NCBI GenBank assembly: GCA_023269365.1
Contig: JAHFTN010000077.1
Span: forward strand, 1 to 7,884
Length of the DNA stretch: 7,884 nucleotides
Reading direction: 5' to 3'
DNA from: Chlamydiota bacterium
Lineage (GTDB): Bacteria > Chlamydiota > Chlamydiia > Chlamydiales > Rhabdochlamydiaceae
Below, in pieces: positions 1-6,009 of this stretch. Under the pieces are notes generated by a model. It saw only the letters and a program-made list of their open reading frames with translations. It did no database searches and was not told where the DNA came from. Both the position numbers and the translations under genes were made by a program. Within the stretch, counting starts at the first letter, position 1. Each line of letters begins with the position of its first letter.

Positions 1-5
1 CTGGG

Positions 6-24
6 ATTTTTCCGTAGGAAAAAT
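6..24. other. Short perfect hairpin at window start
   Basis: ATTTTTCC (6-13) and GGAAAAAT (17-24) are perfect reverse complements around a GTA loop. An A-rich run follows on the plus strand, and the reverse strand would end without a clear T-tract. It could be the tail of a terminator for a gene left of the window, or chance in AT-rich DNA. No function can be assigned. Confidence 0.3.
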
Positions 25-71
25 TAAAAAAATTGTCTACACTGGCCTGCTCTAAAGTTTCAGAGCTATTC

Positions 72-172
72 ATGCCGACAATTTCTGAGTTTTTTGGTAT
101 TCTTATTCTATTGAGGACTGGAACGATGCTGCAAATAACAAAAAGCTACAAAAAATTCCCCCTCTTCAATAA
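72..172 (+). pseudogene. Remnant of a DUF4160 gene, internally deleted and frameshifted
   Basis: Reading from ATG 72 gives MPTISEFFGILI, which matches the start of DUF4160 proteins as I know the family (MPTIS-x-FFGI-x-I). The similarity then stops. In another frame, bases 113-172 encode EDWNDAANNKKLQKIPPLQ followed by TAA, which matches the usual DUF4160 C-terminus (E-x-W-x-x-A-x-x-x-K-x-L-x-K-I-x-P-L). Intact members are about 80-90 residues, so roughly 50 central codons are missing and the two ends are joined out of frame near 105-112. The middle normally carries the PPHFH-type motif, which is absent. The DUF2442 gene starts 10 bases after the remnant's stop, the order commonly seen for this pair. 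The two terminal matches are visible; the deletion history is inferred. Confidence 0.72.
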
Positions 173-182
173 ATGTAGAGAT

Positions 183-437
183 ATGGGATTCAAAAGAGCA
201 AAAATAGTCGCCTGTACTCCTAAGTCGCATTACCGCGTGTGGATACGTTTTGATGATGGGTTAGAAGGGGAAGTAGATTTAAACCACTTAGTCGGTCAAG
301 GGGTCTTCGAGGCTTGGAAATCTGTCGATTTTTTTAATCAAGTGCGAGTAGATCCAAAAACGGATACTTTGACTTGGGGAGATGAAATTGATCTAGATCC
401 CCATGTTCTAAGAGAAAGCCTTTCTAAGAAGAGCTAA
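183..437 (+). CDS. DUF2442 domain protein
   Basis: An 84-residue protein whose whole length fits DUF2442: an N-terminal strand (AKIVACTP), the core YRVWIRFDDGLEGEVDLNHL at about residues 17-36, G-VFEAW, FFNQVRVD and a C-terminal DLDPHVL. Family members are about 80-90 residues. The frame is open further upstream (ATG 126, with GAGG 9 bases before it, and TTG 33). I reject those starts because they read through the DUF4160 remnant in the wrong frame; ATG 183 gives the normal family length, although its ribosome binding site is weak (TAGAG). DUF2442 has no firmly established biochemical role. It is often found beside DUF4160, and the pair has been suspected to be toxin-antitoxin-like, which is unproven. 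Here the neighbour is broken, so this is an orphan. The patch is visibly richer in A/T than the genes after 850, which suggests accessory origin. Confidence 0.8.
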   Translation: MGFKRAKIVACTPKSHYRVWIRFDDGLEGEVDLNHLVGQGVFEAWKSVDFFNQVRVDPKTDTLTWGDEIDLDPHVLRESLSKKS

Positions 438-471
438 GATCATTGAGCCCCGTATAATTACCGCCAGCCAA

Positions 472-504
472 TGCTTTTTCCTGAGTACACTCCGGCAAAA
501 AGCA
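472..504. other. Possible weak stem-loop after the DUF2442 gene
   Basis: TGCTTTTT (472-479) and AAAAAGCA (497-504) are perfect 8-base complements around a 17-base loop, 34 bases after the DUF2442 stop. The stem is AT-rich and no T-tract follows, so it would be a poor intrinsic terminator. The rest of 438-608 shows no gene or RNA that I can recognise. Confidence 0.2.
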
Positions 505-608
505 AAGAACTCAAATTGCAAAACCCCACTTCACAAATGACCTCATGCCCACCCTCAATTTAGTTTGGGTATAAATAAAATATTTGTCAGAGCAAAAGGA
601 GATCTCCC

Positions 609-637
609 TTGTGCGTTAATAAAAAACGGATTAGAAT
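609..637 (+). promoter_or_regulatory. Candidate sigma-70-type promoter for the rpmG operon
   Basis: TTGTGC (609-614) and TAGAAT (632-637) are separated by exactly 17 bases, giving a near-consensus -10 and a weak -35. Initiation would fall near 644 and leave a leader of about 27 bases before rpmG. It sits in the only sizeable gap upstream of the tightly packed genes, as expected for the operon promoter. No operator-like element is evident. Confidence 0.4.
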
Positions 638-670
638 GACCGTTGCATTTACTCCAACTTAGGATGACTT

Positions 671-829
671 ATGGCGAAGACGGCTCGTGAAAATATTAAA
701 ATGAAAAGCACAGAGAGCGCTGAGTGCTACTGGACGACGAAAAATAAGCGCACAGTGACAGGGCGGATCGAACTGAAAAAGTACGATAAAAAACTTAAAA
801 AACACGTCATCTTTAAAGAAGCGAAATAA
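671..829 (+). CDS. rpmG: 50S ribosomal protein L33
   Basis: A 52-residue basic protein, normal length for bacterial L33. Family residues are clear: the N-terminal IKMKSTESAE, the W-TTKNKR block at 21-27, GRIELKKYD at 31-39 and the ending HVIFKEAK. It is a component of the large ribosomal subunit near the E site. The CxxC pairs of zinc-binding L33 are absent (a single Cys, residue 19), so this is the zinc-independent form. ATG 671 is preceded by AGGA at 661-664 with 6-base spacing. It is the first gene of the plus-strand run, with the LolE-like permease starting 22 bases after its stop. I recall the same rpmG-lolE-lolD order in Chlamydia. It is too short for many gene finders, but the identification is secure. 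Confidence 0.95.
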   Translation: MAKTARENIKMKSTESAECYWTTKNKRTVTGRIELKKYDKKLKKHVIFKEAK

Positions 830-851
830 CCTCTAAAGGGGAGCTTTTACG

Positions 852-2825
852 ATGTTTGAGTTTTTTGTTGCCCTGCGGTACCTGATCCCCAGGCGCGCTC
901 ACTTGTCGGCTTCCCTCATCGCCTTTTTATCGGTAGCGGTCATCTCCTTGATCGTCTGGCTTGTCCTCGTCTTCCTCTCTGTTACAGAAGGGATCGAGAG
1001 GAACTGGCTAGATAAGCTAACGACCCTCAATGCCCCCCTGAGGATTACCCCTACTCATCACTATTACAATTCTTACTATTACCAGATCGATGGGGTGTCT
1101 AGCGCCTCCGAGTACACCCCTAAGAATATAGCGCAAAAGGGGCGCTCTTTAGAAAGCGATCCCTATAGAGAAGGGGAAGATGGGGAGCTTCCCGCCCATT
1201 TCCCCAAGCCCGATTTAGAGAGCAACGGGAGATTAAAAGACCCTGTAAAAGGGGTCGTCAAGCTACTGACGGAAATGCCGGGAGTGCAGTTTCAAGATTT
1301 TGAGCTCAGCGGGGCGCTGATGCGCTTGCAGCTACTTAGACAAGAGGACAACACGCAGGGCTACCTCACCCAGGTGTCCTATTTGGCTACTCTACCGAGT
1401 GCCTCTTCAAATTTTTCTTCCCTCCTGCTGCCTCCTACGGCAAAGGATCTCAACCACCTGCTCTACCTCTCGAGCCACTCTACAGAGCTCTCTCGGCAAG
1501 ATACGCCCGCGCTCGTTCTTAAGACAAGTGAGGCGCTCGCTCACGAGAGGCTGCGGACCCTATTGAATAGCGTTGCGATCCAACAACTCAAACCACGCTA
1601 TCCGTTTTGGCAGCTCCCTGCCTCCTTCTTGCCAGAAAAGATCCGTTTTGCCGTGGAACCCCACTATAGAGAAGGGAAATTACATCGACTCGACCTGCCG
1701 ACAGACATTCTCACAGAAGAAGCCTTCGCTTACCTCTGGAGAGAAGGGGGCACCCTTTATTTTCAGTCAGGGGAAGATGTCCCGATCGAGACCCTTCAGG
1801 CCGTCCCTGTCCTTGCGAAGGGGGAGCTTCTCTTCGATGTAAAGCAACAAGGGTCTACACTTTTGGAGGTGGAAACCCATCTTCAAAAACAGCCTGCAAG
1901 GGGGTTTGTGCAGTTAGACGACCTCGTTGTTACAAAAGCCGACTTTTCCCCTTCTTTCCTAGCGCCGATCAATGAGGAAAAAGAGGTAGGCGTCTTACTT
2001 GCAAAAGGATTTATTGACACTGGGGTCTTACTAGGAGACCGGGGGTACCTCTCCTATTCGAGCACGACCTCCGGCTCTCTTCAGGAGCATCGGTTGCCCA
2101 TTTTTGTGTCGGGATTTTATGATCCTGGGGTGCTTTCCATCGGCAACAAATGTATCCTCGTGCCACCGATGGTTACAGAGACGATCAACGCGTCGAGCTC
2201 TTCTTTTAATCTGGACAGGACGCAGTCCAATGGGTTTTTAGTCTGGTTTAAAGAGGTGTATCAGGCAAGAGCCATGAAAGAGCAGATCACAGAGGCTCTG
2301 GCTCTACAAGGACTCGATCGCTATTGGAAGGTGAGCTGCTTTTATGAGTACGACTTTGCAAAGGATTTGCTCGAGCAGTTCCAGAGCGACAAGTATTTAT
2401 TTATGTTAGTGGGGATCTTCATCCTCGTCGTGGGCTGTTGCAATATCATCTCGATGCTCGTTCTACTTGTCAGCGACAAAAAACAGGAGATCGGGATCTT
2501 TCAGGCGATGGGAGCTTCAAAGCTGAGCATCGCTTGTATCTTTGGGATCTGCGGCATCGTTATGGGGATCATCAGCTGTCTTATCGGCACGCTCGCAGCA
2601 CTTTTCACCTTAGAAAATATCGATTCCCTCGTGCATCTGCTCAGCTTATTTCAGGGGCATGACGCTTTCAATGCCACCTTCTTTGGCAGCTCCCTTCCCA
2701 AAGAGCTCAGTCCCCATGCACTTCGGTTCATCTTGATTGCCACTCCCCTTCTCTCCTTGATAGCCGGTCTTATCCCCGCCATCAAAGCTTGCCGCCTCAA
2801 CCCTTCAGAACTGCTGAGGTCTTGA
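852..2825 (+). CDS. lolE: LolC/LolE-type lipoprotein-releasing ABC permease with large periplasmic domain
   Basis: Inner-membrane permease that, with LolD, should extract lipoproteins from the inner membrane for transfer to a periplasmic carrier (LolA in the standard pathway). The topology fits the FtsX/MacB/LolCE class: a cytoplasmic N-terminus with basic YLIPRR, TM1 at about 20-44, a long periplasmic domain (about 45-512), TM2 at about 515-541, the family loop KKQEIGIFQAMGAS (543-556) before TM3 (about 558-585), and TM4 at about 624-645 followed by ACRLNPSELLRS. At 657 residues it is far longer than LolC/LolE of enterobacteria (about 400-415), with the excess in the periplasmic domain. Part of the excess is polar and tyrosine-rich (about 68-110). 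ATG 852 has a strong AAAGGGGAG 8 bases upstream. Only one permease gene is present, so a homodimer (LolF-like) is inferred. A MacB/FtsX-like exporter is the alternative, but the lolD neighbour and loop sequence favour Lol. Confidence 0.82.
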   Translation: MFEFFVALRYLIPRRAHLSASLIAFLSVAVISLIVWLVLVFLSVTEGIERNWLDKLTTLNAPLRITPTHHYYNSYYYQIDGVSSASEYTPKNIAQKGRSLESDPYREGEDGELPAHFPKPDLESNGRLKDPVKGVVKLLTEMPGVQFQDFELSGALMRLQLLRQEDNTQGYLTQVSYLATLPSASSNFSSLLLPPTAKDLNHLLYLSSHSTELSRQDTPALVLKTSEALAHERLRTLLNSVAIQQLKPRYPFWQLPASFLPEKIRFAVEPHYREGKLHRLDLPTDILTEEAFAYLWREGGTLYFQSGEDVPIETLQAVPVLAKGELLFDVKQQGSTLLEVETHLQKQPARGFVQLDDLVVTKADFSPSFLAPINEEKEVGVLLAKGFIDTGVLLGDRGYLSYSSTTSGSLQEHRLPIFVSGFYDPGVLSIGNKCILVPPMVTETINASSSSFNLDRTQSNGFLVWFKEVYQARAMKEQITEALALQGLDRYWKVSCFYEYDFAKDLLEQFQSDKYLFMLVGIFILVVGCCNIISMLVLLVSDKKQEIGIFQAMGASKLSIACIFGICGIVMGIISCLIGTLAALFTLENIDSLVHLLSLFQGHDAFNATFFGSSLPKELSPHALRFILIATPLLSLIAGLIPAIKACRLNPSELLRS

Positions 2826-2827
2826 AC

Positions 2828-3505
2828 ATGGTATTAAAAGCAACGCAACTGAAAAAGACCTTTTCCTCCCCTTCCAAAGTGGCTGTGTTGAGAGGAATCG
2901 ATCTAGAGGTGAGCGCTAAAGAGGCTATCGCGATTATCGGAAAGTCGGGAGAGGGAAAAAGCACCTTGCTGCACATCCTCGGCACGCTCGAGAGCCCTTG
3001 CAGCGGCTCTTTGGAGATCTGCGGGGTGGACGTGGAAAAATATTCGAGTTCTTTTTTGCGCAACACGCATATCGGATTCATCTTCCAACACTGCCATCTG
3101 CTCGACCATGAGACCCTTCTTTCTAATGTCCTTATGCCGTGCCGGATCGCGAGGAAAAATATTGCCCCGCACTCTCCACTCTACGCAAGGGCGCTTGCAC
3201 TCCTAGAGAGTGTCGGCTTGCAAGAGCGCGCCCACTTCCCTGCTCGTGTGCTTTCTGGCGGAGAGAGACAGCGCGCCGCCATCGCAAGAGCCCTTTGCAA
3301 CGATCCCACACTCATCTTAGCCGATGAGCCCTCGGGCGACTTAGACTCTGCCCACTCTCAAGAGATCCATGCCTTGCTCATCCGCCTCGTCAAAGAAGGG
3401 GATAAAAGCCTCATCGTGGTCACACACGACAGGGAGTTTGCTTCCCTTTGCGACAAGACTTTTCTCTTGAAAGAAGGCCTTTTACACCCCCTTGTGACTC
3501 TATGA
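2828..3505 (+). CDS. lolD: LolD-type ABC transporter ATPase
   Basis: A 225-residue cytoplasmic ATPase that powers the adjacent permease; the length is normal for LolD. All nucleotide-binding motifs are present: Walker A GKSGEGKS (38-45), Q-loop Gln87 in IGFIFQ, signature LSGGERQR (142-149), Walker B TLILADEP with catalytic Glu167, D-loop SGDLD (169-173) and switch His200 in VVTHD. GEGKS replaces the more usual GSGKS, a tolerated change. LLHILGTLE-P--G is typical of the LolD/MacB branch. The frame is open back to TTG 2789, but ATG 2828 is chosen: it follows the permease stop by 2 bases, has TGAGG 8 bases upstream and gives the family's usual N-terminus. The 3' end overlaps ugd through ATGA. 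Translational coupling to lolE is likely. MacB- or FtsE-type assignments are less likely given the partner. Confidence 0.88.
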   Translation: MVLKATQLKKTFSSPSKVAVLRGIDLEVSAKEAIAIIGKSGEGKSTLLHILGTLESPCSGSLEICGVDVEKYSSSFLRNTHIGFIFQHCHLLDHETLLSNVLMPCRIARKNIAPHSPLYARALALLESVGLQERAHFPARVLSGGERQRAAIARALCNDPTLILADEPSGDLDSAHSQEIHALLIRLVKEGDKSLIVVTHDREFASLCDKTFLLKEGLLHPLVTL

Positions 3506-4866
3506 ATATTTTGATGATAGGAACTGGTTACGTCGGCCTTGTCACGGCAGCGGCATTGAGCGAGATGGGACATCTTGTGATGTGCCTCGACATCGATGCT
3601 CAAAAAATCGAAGGACTTAAAAGGGGCGTTATCCCTCTCTATGAGCCTGGACTTCAAGAACTCGTCGAGCGCAACTCTAGGGCAAAACGTCTCTTATTCA
3701 CCACTTCGCTCCAAGAAGGCCTCGAGCATGCCTCGATCTGTTTCTTGGCGCTTCCTACCCCCTCTTCTGCCGATGGCTCTTGCGACCTCTCCTACGTCTA
3801 CAGCGCCGTGCAGACCCTCGCGCACCACCTCTACCGCCCGACACTCATCGTTAATAAGTCGACATCTCCTGTGGGAACGGCGGACACGCTTCAACAATGC
3901 ATCGACTCGATCTTAAAAGAGCGGGGCGTTGAGATACAAGTCGAAGTGGTATCCAATCCTGAATTTCTTAAGGAAGGATCTGCGGTAAGCGACTGCATGA
4001 AACCCGATCGGATCATCTTAGGCGTGAAGACGGCGCAGGCTGCCAAGCTCTTAAAAGAGATCTACTCTGCTTTTACGATCAACCACGAGCGGATCTTTGT
4101 CATGGACACCTTGTCTGCAGAGATGACGAAGTATGCGGCCAACGCGATGCTCGCTCTGCGCATCTCTTTCATGAATGAACTAGCGAGGCTCTGTGAAAAG
4201 ACAGGCGCCCATATCAAACAGGTGCGCATAGGGATCGGCTCTGATGCGAGAATCGGCACCCAGTTTCTCTATGCGGGAGTGGGCTTTGGAGGCTCTTGCT
4301 TCCCCAAAGACATTAGAGCCCTTTGTTCTATTGCACAAGAGCAAGAGGTCGATATGCCCCTCTTACAAGCCATTAACGCAACCAATGAGAAACAAAAGCG
4401 GCTCCTGGGAGAAAAGATCCTCTCCTTCTTCCAGGGAGACCTTGAAAACAAAACCATCGCCCTCTGGGGCCTCTCCTTCAAGCCCGACACAGACGATCTA
4501 CGAGAAGCTCCCTCTTTGATCCTCATCCGGCAGCTCCTCGATGCAGGCGCCTCCATCCGCGCCTATGACCCTGTCTCCAATGAAAAGGCGCGCGTCCACT
4601 TCCCCTCCCTCTGCTTTTGTCACGATGAGTACCAAGCGGCTCTTGGCGCCGATGCGATCGTGCTCATCACCGAATGGAAACAATTTCGCTCCATCGATTT
4701 CCATAAAATCCTGCCCCACCTTAGACAAAAAATCTTTTTCGATGGCAGAAACCAGTATGAGCTCTCTGAGATGCAGGCGCTGGGATTCACCTACTTTGGG
4801 ATCGGGGTCCCTTCTTCTTTGGAAATAAAAAAAGAGAGTGATGCATATCAACCTATTTCTAGCTGA
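3502..4866 (+). CDS. ugd: UDP-glucose 6-dehydrogenase
   Basis: Oxidises UDP-glucose to UDP-glucuronate with two NAD+, giving a precursor for surface polysaccharide or modified lipid sugars. The 454 residues match the family length. Visible features are the Rossmann motif GTGYVG (7-12) with Asp at the end of strand 2 (CLDID), the substrate loop NPEFLKEG (152-159), the central-helix start TKYAANAMLA with Lys210 and Asn214, GGSCFPKD with catalytic Cys266, and the C-terminal GLSFKPDTDDLREAPS and FFDGRN blocks. The GDP-mannose dehydrogenase family is the alternative, but the overall pattern is Ugd. ATG 3502 overlaps the lolD stop as ATGA and begins directly with the Rossmann fold; a GTG at 3448 would add 18 residues encoded inside lolD and is unlikely. 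The end overlaps the prenyl synthase. No glycosyltransferase or epimerase is in view, so the user of UDP-glucuronate is unknown. Confidence 0.95.
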   Translation: MNILMIGTGYVGLVTAAALSEMGHLVMCLDIDAQKIEGLKRGVIPLYEPGLQELVERNSRAKRLLFTTSLQEGLEHASICFLALPTPSSADGSCDLSYVYSAVQTLAHHLYRPTLIVNKSTSPVGTADTLQQCIDSILKERGVEIQVEVVSNPEFLKEGSAVSDCMKPDRIILGVKTAQAAKLLKEIYSAFTINHERIFVMDTLSAEMTKYAANAMLALRISFMNELARLCEKTGAHIKQVRIGIGSDARIGTQFLYAGVGFGGSCFPKDIRALCSIAQEQEVDMPLLQAINATNEKQKRLLGEKILSFFQGDLENKTIALWGLSFKPDTDDLREAPSLILIRQLLDAGASIRAYDPVSNEKARVHFPSLCFCHDEYQAALGADAIVLITEWKQFRSIDFHKILPHLRQKIFFDGRNQYELSEMQALGFTYFGIGVPSSLEIKKESDAYQPISS

Positions 4867-5671
4867 GGCCCTTCCTCTCATCGAGTCGACACTCGACACG
4901 CTGCTCCCTCGAGAAGAAGGAGTATTTGGCTCTGCGCGCTACTCCCTCTTCACCCCAGGAAAGAGGCTCCGCCCCCTCCTCGCACTAGCGACAGCTACTA
5001 GCTACGGCATTTCCCTTTCCCGAGTCTTGATTCCCGCCTGTGCCCTTGAGCTGATCCACACCTATTCTCTCATCCACGACGACCTCCCCTGCATGGATAA
5101 TGATGATTTCAGAAGGGGAAAACCCTCGCTCCATAAAGTCGTCCCCGAGTGGCAAGCTCTCCTCACCGGGGACTACCTCCTCACCTATGCTTTTGAACTC
5201 CTTTCGACCTTTCCTGACCTCAGCTGCACAGAAAAACTTGAACTGATTCAAATCCTCTCCAAAGCGGCAGGAGCTGAAGGGATGATCGGAGGGCAGATGC
5301 TAGACCTCCTTTCCGAAGGAAAAACACTCTCGTGGGAAACACTAGAACAGATGCATAAGCAAAAGACAGCGCAGCTCATCGTCGCTTCTTTAGAATTTGG
5401 AGCCATCTTCGGCAAGGCTCCTCCCAAAGACCGGGCTCTTTTAAAACAAATAGGCAATGAGATCGGTCTTGCCTTCCAGCTCATCGATGACCTCCTGGAC
5501 GGCACAAGCGATAAAAACAAGGCGACATCCCTCACTCTACTTGGGTCAGCGCTGACAGAGAAGAAAGCCGACGAGCTCCTCGCCTCTGTCGACAGATGCC
5601 TTGCGCAACTTTCCTGTGACCCCTCTCTCCTAAAGTCCCTTTGCCACTCAATGGTCAAGCGCACAAAATAA
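4841..5671 (+). CDS. ispA: Short-chain (2E,6E)-polyprenyl diphosphate synthase, FPP/GGPP synthase-like
   Basis: Condenses isopentenyl diphosphate with allylic diphosphates to make farnesyl or geranylgeranyl diphosphate. The order fits all-alpha prenyl synthases: GKRLRP (40-45), first aspartate-rich motif DDLPCMDNDDFRRGKP with Asp80, Asp81 and Asp86, GMIGGQMLDL in the middle, KTAQLI, and second aspartate-rich motif DDLLD (216-220). The two residues between the second Asp and the last Asp of the first motif's start (Leu-Pro) and the inserted spacing match bacterial FPP-type enzymes. After DDLLD the sequence goes GTSDKNKATSLTLLG, lacking the usual LGK-x-x-G-x-D stretch, so the protein is somewhat short (276 residues against about 290-300). 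Start: ATG 4841 or the preceding GTG 4838; both lie inside ugd and lack a good ribosome binding site, which suggests translational coupling (26-base overlap). Product chain length cannot be fixed from sequence. Confidence 0.87.
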   Translation: MHINLFLAEALPLIESTLDTLLPREEGVFGSARYSLFTPGKRLRPLLALATATSYGISLSRVLIPACALELIHTYSLIHDDLPCMDNDDFRRGKPSLHKVVPEWQALLTGDYLLTYAFELLSTFPDLSCTEKLELIQILSKAAGAEGMIGGQMLDLLSEGKTLSWETLEQMHKQKTAQLIVASLEFGAIFGKAPPKDRALLKQIGNEIGLAFQLIDDLLDGTSDKNKATSLTLLGSALTEKKADELLASVDRCLAQLSCDPSLLKSLCHSMVKRTK

Positions 5672-5746
5672 ACAAGCTTCTTTGTTTACGGACGAGAATC
5701 GCCGTGACAGATCGTTCCCCTTGTCGCTTCTTGCGATAAGGGGAAC
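5669..5746 (+). other. Three consecutive stem-loops at the 3' end of the operon
   Basis: Hairpin 1: TAAACAAG (5669-5676, containing the ispA stop codon) pairs with TTTGTTTA (5681-5688) around CTTC, with one G-T pair. Hairpin 2: ACGG and CGA (5688-5695, one bulged A) pair with TCGCCGT (5699-5705) around GAA. Hairpin 3: a 14-base stem GTTCCCCTTGTCGC (5714-5727) with GCGATAAGGGGAAC (5733-5746), loop TTCTT, one G-T pair. None is followed directly by a T-tract; the nearest is seven T at 5802-5808. They may stabilise the mRNA 3' end or help termination. Hairpin 3 is strong enough to be non-random. Confidence 0.55.
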
Positions 5747-6009
5747 TCGGTGTCTCTTGGTAAACCTTCAACACAAAGGGAAATTTTTCTGTACAGGACA
5801 CTTTTTTTCTAGGACAAAAACAGCAGAAAAATAACAAGATATTAGGATGGACAGGATGGGGAAATTTATTTTTTGCTTTTTATCCTGTCCATCCTAATAT
5901 CTTGTTATTTTCCTTTTCGATTTTTTTAGGCGAGAGATTTTTCCATTACAGAGGGGAAATTTATAGGCTTTCTTTGCGGTTTTGCGTTTACTCATCCTCC
6001 CTCTGTTCA
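5672..6009. other. Convergent intergenic region between ispA and pgi
   Basis: This 338-base gap separates two genes transcribed towards each other. It holds the stem-loops after ispA, a seven-T run (5802-5808), the long inverted repeat at 5828-5911, two copies of GGGGAAATTTAT (5858-5869 and 5953-5964) with a related GGGAAATTT at 5778-5786, and a weak 8-base pair ACAGAGGG (5948-5955) / CCCTCTGT (5999-6006). I see no tRNA or other known RNA. A 60-codon minus-strand frame across it has no family resemblance or ribosome binding site and is not called as a gene. Confidence 0.7.
5828..5911. repeat. Perfect 30-base inverted repeat, possible bidirectional terminator or mobile repeat
   Basis: Bases 5828-5857 and 5882-5911 are exact reverse complements with a 24-base spacer rich in T. 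The arms begin AAAATAACAAGATATTAGGA and each contains the imperfect direct repeat AGGATGG-AC-AGGATGG (GGATGGACAGGAT core, reading as ATCCTGTCCATCC in the other arm). The outer ends are A-rich on the left and T-rich on the right, and further T-runs follow on both strands, so the structure could end transcription of both ispA and pgi. A 30-base perfect stem is much longer than an ordinary terminator. ATCCTGTCCATCC-like motifs resemble a dispersed repeat I recall from environmental bacterial genomes, but I cannot confirm this here. No target-site duplication is evident. Confidence 0.85.

Noticed and set aside
33..437. A 134-residue ORF starting at TTG 33, or a 103-residue version from ATG 126 with GAGG upstream
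   Set aside because: Both run through the DUF4160 remnant, whose own C-terminal frame ends at 172. The DUF2442 family length and position fit ATG 183.
598..607. Palindrome GGAGATCTCC upstream of rpmG as an operator
   Set aside because: A single 10-base palindrome with no second copy in the window and no regulator nearby; chance is the simpler explanation.
4498..4899. Long minus-strand frame (133 codons) opposite ugd and the ispA start
   Set aside because: It is antisense to strongly conserved Ugd blocks and its protein looks like nothing known; a shadow frame.
5655..5837. Minus-strand 60-codon ORF in the ispA-pgi gap
   Set aside because: It covers the stem-loop region, has no family resemblance or ribosome binding site, and its content is explained by the structured 3' region.
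5828..5911. CRISPR or tRNA-like element
   Set aside because: There are two inverted arms only, no direct-repeat/spacer periodicity and no cloverleaf or conserved tRNA bases.
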